Part shown: piece after piece, positions 45,648 through 56,435 of the stretch
How the letters are laid out: each line of letters begins with the position of its first letter
Numbering within the stretch: the stretch's first letter is position 1
Assembly: GCA_902168205.1 (NCBI GenBank)
Contig: CABHOK010000007.1
Span: 248,001 to 312,000, forward strand
Source: an uncultured Chitinophaga sp.
GTDB lineage: Bacteria; Bacteroidota; Bacteroidia; Cytophagales; Cyclobacteriaceae
Direction of reading: 5' to 3'
DNA: 64,000 bases
Notes under the pieces: generated by a model
Database searches by the model: none
What the model was told of the DNA's origin: nothing
Seen by the model: only the letters and a program-made list of their open reading frames with translations
Position numbers and translations under genes: made by a program

Positions 45648-47918
45648 GTGAAAATGGAAAAGATTAAAACATCACAAAGCAGACGATCATTTTTAAAATC
45701 GTCAATGCTAGCAGGCGGTGGCCTCATGATTAGTTTTAGCGGATTGGGAAAATTGGTTTCATCCGAGAACATCGATTTGAAAAATGTCGCAGATGAATGG
45801 AATGAGATAACAGGATATATTAAAATAACCCCCGACAATATTATTAAGATACTGAACCCTAATCCTGAGTTCGGACAAAATGTGATGACATCGCTTCCGA
45901 TGATTGTCGCTGAAGAGTTGGACGTGGATTGGAAAAAAGTTATCGTGGAAATGGGCCCACATGACAATGTTAAGCTCGGGCCTCAGTTTACGGGAGGAAG
46001 CAATTCCGTAAGGATGTATTGGAAACCTCTGCGTGAGGCGGGTGCAGCAGCACGACAAATGTTGAGAGATGCAGCTGCGCAAACTTGGAGCGTGCCTGTT
46101 GATGAGGTAACAACAAAGGCTGGATTACTCTACCATGAAAAAAGTGGTAAGTCGGGAACATATGGCGAGTTCGCATCGAAAGCTGCGGCTAATCCAATAC
46201 CGAAAGGGATAAAACTAAAAGATGTCAAGAGTTTCAACGTTGTGGGAAGCTCAAGTCGAAATGTAGAGGGTTCAAAAATTGTAACTGGCAAACCACTTTT
46301 TGGAATAGACAGCAAGGTTGACGGGATGCTTATTGCTATGATTGAACATCCACCGGCATTCGGTAAGAAACTTAAATCTTTCGATGCATCCGAAACCTTG
46401 AAGATGCCCGGTATTAAAGATGTGTTTACCATAAAATTGTACGAAGATGGTTTCGAACAGGGCGGCTTTGATACACGGACTTTTAACGACCTGTTAGTAG
46501 TCGTAGGAAACACGACATGGGAAGTAATGAGCGCCCGGAAAAAATTGAAAGTCACTTGGGAGCAGATCACCGAATCGAAAGAAACTGTTGCAGGTTTCAG
46601 AGGCAAAACTGAAGTCGTTATTCCTGCTGAGCTTGAGACTACCAGCGCGCAGCTGGCAAAGATGGTTGAATTCGCTAAGAAACCCGCGCAACAATTACGC
46701 AGAGACGGAGATCCCGAAACAGCATTCGCCAAGGCAGCACAAGTTTTAGAACGCACATATACCGCTCCGTTTTTAGCACACAACTGCATGGAGCCTATGA
46801 ATTTCTTTGCTCATGTTACAGATGAAAAAGCGTTATTCATTGGCCCGCACCAGGCACCAGGTTGGATAGAACCTACTCTATCGAAAGTGTTAAATATGCC
46901 TGCCGATAAAATAGAAATTCAAATGACGCGTATGGGCGGAGGCTTTGGTCTTCGAGCATATGGACATTACATGACGGAGGCTGCGCTAATTTCGAGAAAG
47001 ATGAAAGCTCCGATTAAACTGGTTTACAGCCGCGAAGACGATATGACTTACGGCATCTATCGTCCAATGTATACGGCTACTTATCGCGCAGCATTGGATG
47101 CTAACAAGAACCTGATTGCATTCCATGTAAAAGGTGGCGGAATACCTGAACATCCAATTCATGCAAATCGCTTTCCTGCTGGTGCTGTTGATAATTATCT
47201 CGCTGAAGGTTGGGCAATACCATCAAACATAACCATCGGAGCATTCCGAGCTCCTCGATCAAATTTCAATGCTGCAGCAGAGCAGTCGTTCTTAGACGAG
47301 TTAGCGGAGACAATGGGGAAAGATCCAATAGATCTTCGTCTTGAACTTTTAAAGCGCGCCAAGGAAAACCCTGTTGGGAAGAACAACGAATACGATGCAG
47401 ACCGATATGCAGGTGTTCTGAAGTTCGTAAGAGAAAAATCAGGATGGAATAATTCTGAAAGCAAAAAATACAGTCGCGGAGTTGCTGCTTATTTCTGCCA
47501 CAACTCTTATGCAGCGCACGTTGTAGATGTCGTGAAAAAAGATGGCCAACCGTATGTCGAACAAGTTTTTAGTGCGATTGATTGTGGTGTGGTGATAAAT
47601 CCTGATGCTGCTGTAAATATGGTTCAAGGTGCTGTTGTTGATGGAATAGGAAATGCTCTCTATGGAGGCCTGACCCACAAAGACGGTGCTCCCGAACAAA
47701 ACAATTTCAATCGCTACAGAATGATCCGACACAAAGAAGCTCCTAAAAAGATTGATGTCAGTTTTGTAAAAAGTGATACTGACCCAACCGGATTAGGCGA
47801 ACCTCCTTTTCCACCAGTCTTCGCTGCTGTTGCTAATGCGTTGTATAAAGCGACAGGGAAGCGTTACTATGATCAGCCGTTTGGAAAACATGTTGAGATA
47901 AATTCGCCTCGGATGTAA
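45648..47918 (+). CDS. Molybdopterin large subunit, xanthine dehydrogenase family (Tat-exported)
   Basis: This 756-residue protein has the Tat signal SRRSFLKSSMLAGGGLM at the N-terminus, so it is folded before export and could carry the small subunit along. The molybdenum core shows GGGFGLRAYGHYMTEAA, GAFRAPRSNFNAAAEQ and a late LGEPPFPPVFAAVANAL with the catalytic Glu. It is the IorB-type subunit of a periplasmic hydroxylase of aldehydes or N-heterocycles. The start at 45648 is GTG; an ATG six bases on also works. It ends the operon and a strong terminator follows. Confidence 0.9.
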   Translation: MKMEKIKTSQSRRSFLKSSMLAGGGLMISFSGLGKLVSSENIDLKNVADEWNEITGYIKITPDNIIKILNPNPEFGQNVMTSLPMIVAEELDVDWKKVIVEMGPHDNVKLGPQFTGGSNSVRMYWKPLREAGAAARQMLRDAAAQTWSVPVDEVTTKAGLLYHEKSGKSGTYGEFASKAAANPIPKGIKLKDVKSFNVVGSSSRNVEGSKIVTGKPLFGIDSKVDGMLIAMIEHPPAFGKKLKSFDASETLKMPGIKDVFTIKLYEDGFEQGGFDTRTFNDLLVVVGNTTWEVMSARKKLKVTWEQITESKETVAGFRGKTEVVIPAELETTSAQLAKMVEFAKKPAQQLRRDGDPETAFAKAAQVLERTYTAPFLAHNCMEPMNFFAHVTDEKALFIGPHQAPGWIEPTLSKVLNMPADKIEIQMTRMGGGFGLRAYGHYMTEAALISRKMKAPIKLVYSREDDMTYGIYRPMYTATYRAALDANKNLIAFHVKGGGIPEHPIHANRFPAGAVDNYLAEGWAIPSNITIGAFRAPRSNFNAAAEQSFLDELAETMGKDPIDLRLELLKRAKENPVGKNNEYDADRYAGVLKFVREKSGWNNSESKKYSRGVAAYFCHNSYAAHVVDVVKKDGQPYVEQVFSAIDCGVVINPDAAVNMVQGAVVDGIGNALYGGLTHKDGAPEQNNFNRYRMIRHKEAPKKIDVSFVKSDTDPTGLGEPPFPPVFAAVANALYKATGKRYYDQPFGKHVEINSPRM

Positions 47919-47925
47919 AATATCA

Positions 47926-47973
47926 AAAAGCAAAGATCGACTGCGATGATTTGCGCTGTAGTTCTTTGCTTTT
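47926..47973 (+). terminator. Strong rho-independent terminator after the Mo hydroxylase
   Basis: AAAAGCAAAGA (47926-47936) pairs perfectly with TCTTTGCTTTT (47963-47973), leaving a 26-base loop; the right arm ends in T4. It closes the plus-strand cluster; the next gene faces the other way. Confidence 0.7.
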
Positions 47974-48058
47974 ACTCCGCTAACTTTGACAGTCTCCTCT
48001 TGCACCTGCCTTTACTTCGACTGACCGAACGCAGGTAAGCGACAGGAGAGTAACAGGA

Positions 48059-49495
48059 TTAAAATACGTTTTTCCCTTGGCAGCACTGCATTAATCTCAT
48101 GCCTTCTCTATTCAGTAAAGCAACAATTCCTTTCTGCACGCTCTCTTTGAAATCTACCAGCAGATTAAGATTGTTACCTCTCCAAAGCGTTTTATTTGCC
48201 AGAAGTTCCGGCAACGATGATTCAATGCCGGCCTGCCATGCATTTTGAAATATTTCTTTTACTGCCTGATTGTCTTGTATCGGAATTGATTGCTCATGGT
48301 ATTGTCCACGATAGAACACGATTAATGCTGCCAAAGCTTGTGCAATGCGTGGAGGTGTTTTACCGGTTCGTTTAAAATACTCAAGAAGCGTTGGCAGTAA
48401 TCGCACATTGAACTTATCAATTGAATTCAAAGCAATGGAAGAGAGCTGATGATCCAGGAAAGGATTTTTTAAACGGTCCATCACTTCAACTGAGAAGGAT
48501 TTAAGTTCATCAACAGGCTGCGGCAACGTGGGAATGATCTCCTCGTCAATAAGCGCTGTCACGAACCGTTCGATGTCCTTATCGTGCAATGCTTCCCGTA
48601 CAGTTCTGAATCCACGCAGGTAACTATAGGCCATCATCGCAGTATGCGCGCCATTGAGAATGCGTACTTTTCTCAGGCGATAGTTACTTATATCTTCTAC
48701 AAACTTTACCGGCAGGTTAGCGACCTCCGCGGGAAATAACGCACGCACAAAATCCGGAGCTTGTATAGCCAGAAATGAGTATGGCTCCACCATCACGGCC
48801 GCGTTATCTTCATAGCCGGTTCTTTCCTTTACTTCCTCTCCCACTGTTGAAGAAAATCCGGGAACGATCCTGTCAACAAGCGTATTACAAAAAACATTTT
48901 CGTCACGTATCCACTGTTTAAAATCATCCGACAAAAGCCAGGATGATGCATACTTCAATACAACTTCACGTAGCATATCACCATTACGCTCTATTAACTC
49001 GCAGGGAATGACAATTATTCCTTTAAGCTTTTTATTAAAGCGTTCCCACAGCAAACGCGTAAGCTTACCGGGGAAAGTTGTAGAAATTGAATCCTCACGA
49101 AATGGTTCATCTATATATGTAATTCCACTTTCGGTTGTATTGGAAATTACAAATTCTACTGTAGGCAAACTGGCGAGTGTAACAAATCCTTCGAAGTCAT
49201 TATTGGCCTGTAAGGTTCCTTCAACACACGTAATTAACCGGATCTCCGATACTGTTTCGCCTTTACTTAAGCCCTTCACCAGTACGTGATATAAACCGTC
49301 CTGTCGATTGATTGCATTGTCCGAAGAACTTACCGATTGAATAATCCTGACATTACCATTAAAGGATGTAAGGTCGTTCATGATGTCGATCATGTAGTCT
49401 GCAAATCCCCGCAGGAAATTTCCGCTACCGAATTGAATAACTTTTATCGGGCGACTATTTATTTTAAGTGTCGTACGTGTTAATCTATTACTCAT
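48059..49495 (-). CDS. uxaB: Tagaturonate reductase
   Basis: This 478-residue protein starts IKVIQFGSGNFLRGFADYM, the NAD-binding GxGxFxRG motif of mannitol/altronate dehydrogenases. Further features are KVRILNGAHTAMMAYSYLRG, with the Lys/His pair typical of the family, and a C-terminal helical domain. It reduces tagaturonate to altronate with NADH in galacturonate breakdown. The kinship with a pectin or pentosan utilisation locus just upstream supports this. Confidence 0.85.
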   Translation of the reverse strand: MSNRLTRTTLKINSRPIKVIQFGSGNFLRGFADYMIDIMNDLTSFNGNVRIIQSVSSSDNAINRQDGLYHVLVKGLSKGETVSEIRLITCVEGTLQANNDFEGFVTLASLPTVEFVISNTTESGITYIDEPFREDSISTTFPGKLTRLLWERFNKKLKGIIVIPCELIERNGDMLREVVLKYASSWLLSDDFKQWIRDENVFCNTLVDRIVPGFSSTVGEEVKERTGYEDNAAVMVEPYSFLAIQAPDFVRALFPAEVANLPVKFVEDISNYRLRKVRILNGAHTAMMAYSYLRGFRTVREALHDKDIERFVTALIDEEIIPTLPQPVDELKSFSVEVMDRLKNPFLDHQLSSIALNSIDKFNVRLLPTLLEYFKRTGKTPPRIAQALAALIVFYRGQYHEQSIPIQDNQAVKEIFQNAWQAGIESSLPELLANKTLWRGNNLNLLVDFKESVQKGIVALLNREGMRLMQCCQGKNVF

Positions 49496-49972
49496 CTAAT
49501 TGATTTTCAATTTAACATTCTGCCTGTATCGAGCTATGTGTTTTACTACATCAAAAGACATCGTAAACCATCTACATTCCCGTACCAGGAATTTACTTTG
49601 GTAATTACAATACGTTAGAGGATGAAAGAAGAAACTACGATAGGAAAAATTTAGTCATTGACGAATTAACACTACAGCCGGGAAAAACTTCCTCTCTTCT
49701 TGCCAGAGTAATTTGTAGCATTCATCACCTCCACGGTATTCGACTTGCTCGTATGCAGGTACTAAAAAAATGTTGTTTGGTTGTTCCGTTGCAAATTTAT
49801 GCTTCGACAAAGTTTTGCAATTGACACAAACCGACTTTGTTTTTCCTAAATCCGACTTTTAGATTCGAACTGACTTTAAAAGGCTGGGAACAAAATGAAT
49901 GATTGAGCAACCAATATATACTGTAGCAAGACGTTAAACATGCTGCCTTCACCCATTTCCAGTATACCTATT
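49496..49972 (-). promoter_or_regulatory. Gap before uxaB, with a candidate promoter at 49792-49820
   Basis: This 477-base gap holds no gene. On the minus strand TAAATTTG (complement of 49792-49799) matches the Bacteroidota -7 consensus TAnnTTTG exactly. A TTG lies 18 bases before it (complement of 49818-49820). A transcript from here would give uxaB a leader of about 290 bases. The remainder shows nothing that I recognise. Confidence 0.4.
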
Positions 49973-50896
49973 TTAGGAGCGAAGTGTATTTTTCATTAAA
50001 GAAAGTAGAATTTCCGTAGCGAAATCACCAACAGAGGCAAATTTATCCGAACAAATATCCGATACATCATTGAATATACCTATACGATGTACATGCCTAT
50101 CTGGTTTATCATGGGGTATAGATAACATGGCAAGTACCGAGCCTATATATATAATACCATCGGGGCTTCGTGGCGCAACGGTTACATCTCCCAATAATTT
50201 ACTTTTTGGTTGTATCGTAAAACGACAGTCACGGTTTTCATTTTCTGCAAGAGCGGCTTGACATCCAAAGGAAGCCTCCTCGATACCAGGTACACTAGCG
50301 TGCTCCGGTGTCAAAACTATATTTTTACAGCCTTTGTCTAAAAGGTACCTGGCAAATTCACGCGCTATAATTACAGTTTCATTTGCATCCTTTCGTAATG
50401 TTGCCCTTTCAATAATTACAGCAGGACTTCCAGGATGCAGTATAGGGGGATCGAAGGATTTGTTATCGGTATTGCAGATCAGTATTCCGTCTACCCTGTG
50501 ATGGTTTAAATGTTCGATCGCAGAGCTACATGCCACTTCATCTTCCAGTGTTTGTGTTACAATAAGGCTATAACCGTTTCTGCGTGCCACGTGCTCAGCA
50601 GCTGAAATAAAGCAGGAAGCTATGGCTGTGTTTAACCGATGTACCACTGCGCCCAGCATTCCTGTATGCTGGCTTCTCAACCTGCTGGCAAAGACGTTTT
50701 GCCTGTATCCCATTTGTCTGGCGGTTGCCAGAATCCTTTTGCGCGTCTCTTTGTGTACCAGGGGAACTCCGCTCAATGCGCGGCTCACCGTAGAAGACGA
50801 TATACCTAAGGCCGCTGCAATGTCATAGATTGTTACCTCATTTTTTGCCAGCATCTTTTTCACATTACTTATTACTATATATAGCCTGTCGGGCAT
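49973..50896 (-). CDS. LacI-family transcriptional regulator
   Basis: This 307-residue protein has the LacI-type helix-turn-helix VTIYDIAAALGISSSTVSRALSG with hinge LVHKETRKRILATARQMGYRQN. The sugar-binding domain follows (ALEHLNHHRVDGILICN-like segment). The start may be the ATG at 50896, or the later ATG at 50854 where the domain begins. It stands between the GH43 genes and uxaB, so it should control one of them. Operator and inducer are not visible. Confidence 0.85.
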   Translation of the reverse strand: MPDRLYIVISNVKKMLAKNEVTIYDIAAALGISSSTVSRALSGVPLVHKETRKRILATARQMGYRQNVFASRLRSQHTGMLGAVVHRLNTAIASCFISAAEHVARRNGYSLIVTQTLEDEVACSSAIEHLNHHRVDGILICNTDNKSFDPPILHPGSPAVIIERATLRKDANETVIIAREFARYLLDKGCKNIVLTPEHASVPGIEEASFGCQAALAENENRDCRFTIQPKSKLLGDVTVAPRSPDGIIYIGSVLAMLSIPHDKPDRHVHRIGIFNDVSDICSDKFASVGDFATEILLSLMKNTLRS

Positions 50897-50964
50897 TTAA
50901 CGGAGCTTTACTAAATCAACAGAAGTCCTCGCGTACGAAACGTGCGAAAAAAACTTATCTAATA

Positions 50965-52557
50965 TCACTTTGGAGTGTTGATGCGGAAGAAGTCAAAGTC
51001 AACAAAGCCACCGGTATATTGGGAAGCGTAGTTAAACAATGCAAATCTATAGCCCATAAAATGCGGTATAGTATATGCCATTCGTAGCGTAGAACCTATG
51101 GGTGTCCACGTGATACCATCTATGCTATAGAAAAAACTTGCTATATCCTTTCGTTCCGTAAAGTCACATTGAGCCTTTAGATATATAGTATTTTTAACGA
51201 AGGGCACCGATGCTATTTCAACCGGTCTGCCGGATTCAGCTGTTACCATTACAATATGTTTCGTTCCGTTGGGCCCCTTTCTCACACCAACCTGTCCATA
51301 TTTCCTTTGCAGTAATGCTAACCCGGCAAAATCACCTTCCTTCATGTGCGTCACATCGATGAATGTTTCGGCTATACATTGCGGTCCGATGGTTCGCTGT
51401 GTGAGTGTATTGCGCGCAAGTAAAAAACTAGTATCTATACGGGCTGTTGTAAGGCGCAGATGCCCGGGTCGTGCTGACAGGGACCAGTGTTTATTATCCG
51501 GATGGTGATTCCATTGCCACGCTAACGGCAGCATACGATCACCCTTCTTTCGAGAAAATTCATCCGGGGCAACTATACCGGGGATATACCCTTGACCCGG
51601 AGGCAGGGCAAGTATATCAGGAACCTTTCCATCATCACCCAACACGGGCCAACCTTCGCTCCACGACACAGGGACGAGATACGGAATTCTGCCCACCGCG
51701 CCATAGTCACGGAACAAGTATGCATACCAACTTCCATCCGGAGAATCGATTAGTCCACCTTGCGCCACACCCTTGTCCTGTAACATTACGCGACCTTCGT
51801 ATGGTCCGGTTATTTTATCGGCACGGTGTACAATAACGGTACGCATACCCTCCCTGGGCCAGGCTATATTAAACAGGTAGTATTTGCCATTCACTTTAAA
51901 CAATTGCGATCCCTCGGCAGGTAAGCCTATATTGTTTCCTGCCGGTGCACTTGCATTGCTGATGATTACGGTTTCAGAAGCACCGGGCTTTTTTCCGGAT
52001 GCATCTGCGTTAAGCTCCACGAGCTTTATTGTTCCTGAACCATAGAGCATATAGGTCTTCCCGTCATCGTCAAAGAACAACGAGTGGTCGTGATAAGCCG
52101 GAGAAAAAGAAACTACCTTCCACTTTCCTGCCTCAATATCGTCTGTACTATATATATAGGTCCTGCCGGTAGTCTGTGCAAATGTACTTACATAATATAC
52201 TCCCTGGTGATACCGTATACTGCTGGCCCACGAACCGCGTCCATAAGCACTTTTGCCGTTGGTCAGATTTAGTTCATCAATGTTTGCAAGTGTATCATAC
52301 GCATAGCTCACCAGGCGCCAGTTCACAAGATCGTTGGATTTCATGATCGGCACACCCGGCATCATGTGCATGGTGGTACTACTCATATAGTATGCATCGG
52401 CTACACGCACGATAGACATATCCGGAACATCTGCAAAAATGATCGGGTTACGAGCATGTGTGTCTTGAGCTGATGACATTGTAATGAAGCCAAGACAAAA
52501 AATAATATTGACAGTCAGCACCAGTCTGGCACTAAACTCTTTTAAACAGGCTTTCAT
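50965..52557 (-). CDS. GH43 glycosidase (beta-xylosidase or arabinofuranosidase-like)
   Basis: This 530-residue protein has a signal peptide ending GFITMSSAQD. The five-bladed propeller shows the GH43 triad: base Asp46 in FADVPDMSIV, pKa modulator Asp157 in AYHDHSLFFDD, and acid Glu215 in GLPAEGSQLF. A C-terminal beta-sandwich (about 345-525) is present. It acts on xylan or arabinan side chains, in the periplasm. It is 70 bases after the next GH43 gene in the same orientation. Confidence 0.85.
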   Translation of the reverse strand: MKACLKEFSARLVLTVNIIFCLGFITMSSAQDTHARNPIIFADVPDMSIVRVADAYYMSSTTMHMMPGVPIMKSNDLVNWRLVSYAYDTLANIDELNLTNGKSAYGRGSWASSIRYHQGVYYVSTFAQTTGRTYIYSTDDIEAGKWKVVSFSPAYHDHSLFFDDDGKTYMLYGSGTIKLVELNADASGKKPGASETVIISNASAPAGNNIGLPAEGSQLFKVNGKYYLFNIAWPREGMRTVIVHRADKITGPYEGRVMLQDKGVAQGGLIDSPDGSWYAYLFRDYGAVGRIPYLVPVSWSEGWPVLGDDGKVPDILALPPGQGYIPGIVAPDEFSRKKGDRMLPLAWQWNHHPDNKHWSLSARPGHLRLTTARIDTSFLLARNTLTQRTIGPQCIAETFIDVTHMKEGDFAGLALLQRKYGQVGVRKGPNGTKHIVMVTAESGRPVEIASVPFVKNTIYLKAQCDFTERKDIASFFYSIDGITWTPIGSTLRMAYTIPHFMGYRFALFNYASQYTGGFVDFDFFRINTPK

Positions 52558-52627
52558 ATATACATCTTCATGTTATAATCTGGCGATTGAATTGTTTATA
52601 CTTTTAACTAATTATAGTATATATACC

Positions 52628-54349
52628 CTATTTATACATCGGATCGTTGCCACGATAATACAGGTTCTTAAAAACAGCTTCATTTGTCGTTGGCTTTCCA
52701 GATGATGTAGCATACATCGCAAATACACATCCGATGAATCCACCTGCAACCCTTGTACTCAGAAATGTGGCATCAAGGTTATCTTTCACCAATGTCCACT
52801 GGCGCGACTTTGATGCGAAGTAGAAGTCGTAGAAATTACCACGCGCATCGATGCGAAATTTCACGGGACTAACACCATCATCGAGTGACACTTGCGTAAG
52901 TAAGTCCATTCGCTCTGCTTCGGGATTACTTTTATAAAGTTGAACGAAAGGCTTTCCTTGCTCTGTCGATTTACACAGATAATAGAAATGCTTTTCATCC
53001 TGGAAAATTATTAGTCCTGCTTTTTCGTTGTCTGCCTTTGCCGGGAAGGTAACTTCAGTTTCAGTTTGACAATACAGATGCTGCTGACGTTTTCCTATAA
53101 AGGATGCGTGACCGGATTCCATACAAGTTTCAGGCGCAAGTTTCAGGACAAGCCCTATATTTGGGTCTAAGCGAAAGCGAGTACTATCGCAGGTTCTCAA
53201 AAACAACATGGAAGGGTCAAGCTGCTTATTGAAAAGCATCTCGTGTTCAAAATTTCCACTCTGCGGCCGTGTATCTTTTTGCTTTACTTCGGCATAGGGC
53301 ACCTCGTAATAGTATCGGACTTCCTTGCCCTGCAGATCTACCACGGGCCAGTCATCTCTCCACCTTACAGGGGCTATAAATGTCTCTCTTCCCGTATTGT
53401 AAAAATCACCAGCATACGGTCGCACCGCGAGAAATATAGCGTAGGTATTACCATCGGGCCCCTCTACAAACTGGGCGTGCCCGGCTGAAGTAACGGGATG
53501 TTTCCGATCATGCGGCAGATCACGTTGCGTGAGGATCGGATTGAGTTCATAGGGAACAAATGGTCCTTGCATCGACCGTGATCGGAAGACTACCTGGGAG
53601 TGATTCACGGAAGTGCCTCCTTCCGCTGCATACAGATAATACCAGCCATTCCTTTTTATAAAATGCGGGCCTTCAATCCATACTGGCTTTTTATTTAAGT
53701 CCACTCCCCCATTCACCAGAATTTGTTCTTTTCCAGTCACCTTCAAACTCGTATGATCAAATTCATACATCCGAATCGTGCGATGACCGGGATATAGCGG
53801 TTTATTGTCAGGAGCATCGCTGTTGTAAACTATATAGGCTTTGCCGTCATCAAAATATAGCGAAGGATCTATACCTTTAACTTCAGGCAACCACACCGGA
53901 TCACTCCAGGGCCCAGCGGGATTCTTGGCTGTGACCACAAAATTTCCTCCGCGATCAATCAGGGTACAGGTAACATAATATATACCATTATAATAGTCGA
54001 TAGCCGGAGCAAATAATCCGCGAGTCATGCGATGCCCCATAAAATTCATTTGTGATGGACGACTGATGACGTTGCCGATCTGTTTCCAGTTTTTTAAGTC
54101 TTTGCTGTGAAAAACCGGAATACCTGGAAAGTAAGCAAACGTAGAGTTGATGAGATAGTAATCAGAGCCAACCTTCAATACACTTGGATCGGGATAAAAA
54201 CCAGCCAGTACAGGGTTGGCTATAATGGTGGACTTTGATGCACGTTTCAGATCAGTCGAAGTGCTCTGAAGATTTTGACTATGTGTAAGTTGAACACAAA
54301 AGAAAGTAAAGAGTATCGTTAGCTGTTTTGTCATACTTTGATAAGTCAT
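52628..54349 (-). CDS. GH43 glycosidase, second copy
   Basis: The protein has 573 residues with start chosen at the ATG at 54349 (signal peptide MTYQSMTKQLTILFTFFC...THSQN). The triad residues are in AGFYPDPSVLK (Asp), KGIDPSLYFDDG (Asp) and VWIEGPHFIK (Glu), with a C-terminal beta-sandwich (about 350-573). The layout resembles xylosidase XynB-type GH43 enzymes. It differs in sequence from the previous GH43, so the pair probably split two linkages of one hemicellulose. It follows susD in the same direction. Confidence 0.85.
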   Translation of the reverse strand: MTYQSMTKQLTILFTFFCVQLTHSQNLQSTSTDLKRASKSTIIANPVLAGFYPDPSVLKVGSDYYLINSTFAYFPGIPVFHSKDLKNWKQIGNVISRPSQMNFMGHRMTRGLFAPAIDYYNGIYYVTCTLIDRGGNFVVTAKNPAGPWSDPVWLPEVKGIDPSLYFDDGKAYIVYNSDAPDNKPLYPGHRTIRMYEFDHTSLKVTGKEQILVNGGVDLNKKPVWIEGPHFIKRNGWYYLYAAEGGTSVNHSQVVFRSRSMQGPFVPYELNPILTQRDLPHDRKHPVTSAGHAQFVEGPDGNTYAIFLAVRPYAGDFYNTGRETFIAPVRWRDDWPVVDLQGKEVRYYYEVPYAEVKQKDTRPQSGNFEHEMLFNKQLDPSMLFLRTCDSTRFRLDPNIGLVLKLAPETCMESGHASFIGKRQQHLYCQTETEVTFPAKADNEKAGLIIFQDEKHFYYLCKSTEQGKPFVQLYKSNPEAERMDLLTQVSLDDGVSPVKFRIDARGNFYDFYFASKSRQWTLVKDNLDATFLSTRVAGGFIGCVFAMYATSSGKPTTNEAVFKNLYYRGNDPMYK

Positions 54350-54460
54350 GTTCATGGCGTGTCTGATGGAATGATACAAAATATAGGGCCACTCGGTATA
54401 CCGAGCGACCCTGCCTCACTTTACCCAGAATCTCAAAGTGTAGGTTCTTTTGCGCCAGGC

Positions 54461-56425
54461 TTAATCGGTAGTACGATAGCCAGGATTTTGATACGCATTC
54501 TTTTCATCAGCAGTCATGTTCATGTTGTCAAGTTGCCCCTGAGGCACGGGCCGCAGATAATGAAACTTCTCAATGGTTCTTGTAACAGTCACCGGTGTAT
54601 GATCACCTACACCAGGGCCACTAATGGTATAGGTCGCAGCAAGTTCATTCCATTTCTGTGTACGTACCAGATCATACCATCGGTAGCCTTCACCGAAATA
54701 CTCGCGAGATCGTTCTGCCAATATATAGTCTATATCAATGACAGCAGGCGTTGCTGCAGTCATGGCTGCGCTGTTATCTTCAACCTTCTCAACGTTACCG
54801 TTGTTGTCCCAACGCCACTTTCCTGCGCGCGCGCGTATCACATTGATAAGGTCACGCGCGCTTAGCCCGGCCGTTGTAGCAGCACCTTTCACTGCGGCCT
54901 CAGCTGCTACAAAATATAGTTCAGAAAACTTTGCAATATTAAACGGTCGCGTATTAGCTGCATTGGGTTGCCCCAATCCTGCACCGTTATCAGTACGATA
55001 AGTGCCCAGCTTCCAGAGACCTGGATATACCAACCTGCTTATGCCACTGGGTGCTACCACGTAATCCGCTCTGCCCGGTAGTACTCCTGCGCCTACACTA
55101 CTTTTGTAAACTGAATTAGAATAGTCAACGGATGTGGCAGGATCTTCATCCAGAAAAGTCAGGATGGGATCGCCAGGAGTAACCTGCATATTATTGGCGT
55201 TGTATAAGAACGCATTAGTGACACCGGCTTTCGGCCAATTGCCGCGGTATACTGTGGCGAACGTTCCATCATAGCGAGAATCGTTTGTCTTGTCGGCAAA
55301 TGTATTTTTGAATATCCCGTGTGGTGGTGCCATCCGAACCCATGGACGTCCCAGACCCTGTGCCGCCTCACGCTGCACCGGGTTTACCGTCTGAGGTGCA
55401 CTCCAATCTGTCTTGGAACTTGTGATGTTTGGATAGGCCCACGTCAACATCCAAACAGCAAAATTGTCTGCATCTCCACCACTTCCGTAACTCAGACTTG
55501 ATCCATTGTAGAGTTCACTTGTCTCGGTGTGGTCTGCATATAGCAGCATTTCTTTATTCCGATCATTCTCACCCAGGTTAACATCATAGTAAGTGTCCAT
55601 TAAACCATAGGGCCCCGGATCGTTGATTGCCGCGGTAGCAACATCGTATGCTTGTTGGAAATACCATTGTGCACTATGACCATCGGGGTCAATGCGCTCT
55701 GCCTCGGGGAAGGTTGGTATGTCGTTGGTATTTTCCAGCCACCAGCCAAAAGTCAGGTAAGCCTTGGCGAGGAATAGACGTGCTGTAGTTTGAGTAACTG
55801 CTCCTTTCACACGACCTGTCACTGGCAAGTTTTCGATTGCCACGCGCAGATCTGGAAATATAACTTTGGTATATACCTCCGGAACTGTGTTGCGTTTTGA
55901 CGTGCGAGAAACAGAAGTGTTAAACTTCAATTCACCGGCACCCAAGTCAAGCGGCACACCACCGAAGGTTTGAACGAGCATGAAATAATCAAATGCCCGG
56001 AATAACCTTGCTTCTGAAATCAACGCTTCTGAAATTCCGACCTGCGAAGCATTTTCAATAACACCATTGGCTGTATTGATGTTTGGAAATGCATTGAACC
56101 ATAGGTTGCTTGCATCGCTATTGGAAGGCGTAATGGGCGCAGCACCAGAGAGGTCAAAAATCTGAAAGCCGCTACCCGCGCCACTAGCGCCCCACGTTGC
56201 TTCATCGGTACCTGTCAGGGTTGAATTGTAAAAGTATGCGTTACCAAATATATAGCGCAAATGAGCATACATACCTGTAAGTCCACCATATACTCCATTT
56301 TCAGTTTTGAAATATTCGGGTGTATAAATGGCGCGTGGCTTTTCGTTCAATATATCGGTACATCCTACTAAAAGAGCCATCATCAAGACTGCTCCTTTAA
56401 CAAATGCTATAGGTATACGTTTCAT
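54461..56425 (-). CDS. susD: SusD/RagB-type surface glycan-binding lipoprotein
   Basis: This 654-residue protein has a lipobox ending LLVGC (Cys22). The early IYTPEYFKTENGVYGGLTGMY and the repeated helical TPR-like segments are typical, as is the C-terminal YRWYDLVRTQKWNELA. The protein lies on the cell surface, binds the oligosaccharide and closes the SusC channel. It follows susC by 10 bases. The bound glycan cannot be told from sequence. Confidence 0.95.
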   Translation of the reverse strand: MKRIPIAFVKGAVLMMALLVGCTDILNEKPRAIYTPEYFKTENGVYGGLTGMYAHLRYIFGNAYFYNSTLTGTDEATWGASGAGSGFQIFDLSGAAPITPSNSDASNLWFNAFPNINTANGVIENASQVGISEALISEARLFRAFDYFMLVQTFGGVPLDLGAGELKFNTSVSRTSKRNTVPEVYTKVIFPDLRVAIENLPVTGRVKGAVTQTTARLFLAKAYLTFGWWLENTNDIPTFPEAERIDPDGHSAQWYFQQAYDVATAAINDPGPYGLMDTYYDVNLGENDRNKEMLLYADHTETSELYNGSSLSYGSGGDADNFAVWMLTWAYPNITSSKTDWSAPQTVNPVQREAAQGLGRPWVRMAPPHGIFKNTFADKTNDSRYDGTFATVYRGNWPKAGVTNAFLYNANNMQVTPGDPILTFLDEDPATSVDYSNSVYKSSVGAGVLPGRADYVVAPSGISRLVYPGLWKLGTYRTDNGAGLGQPNAANTRPFNIAKFSELYFVAAEAAVKGAATTAGLSARDLINVIRARAGKWRWDNNGNVEKVEDNSAAMTAATPAVIDIDYILAERSREYFGEGYRWYDLVRTQKWNELAATYTISGPGVGDHTPVTVTRTIEKFHYLRPVPQGQLDNMNMTADEKNAYQNPGYRTTD

Positions 56426-56435
56426 GGTAAGTTTT

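Noticed and set aside
44434-47732. Long antisense open frames within esterase and Mo hydroxylase genes
   Set aside because: They run opposite to strongly conserved coding genes and show no family motifs; they are shadow frames.
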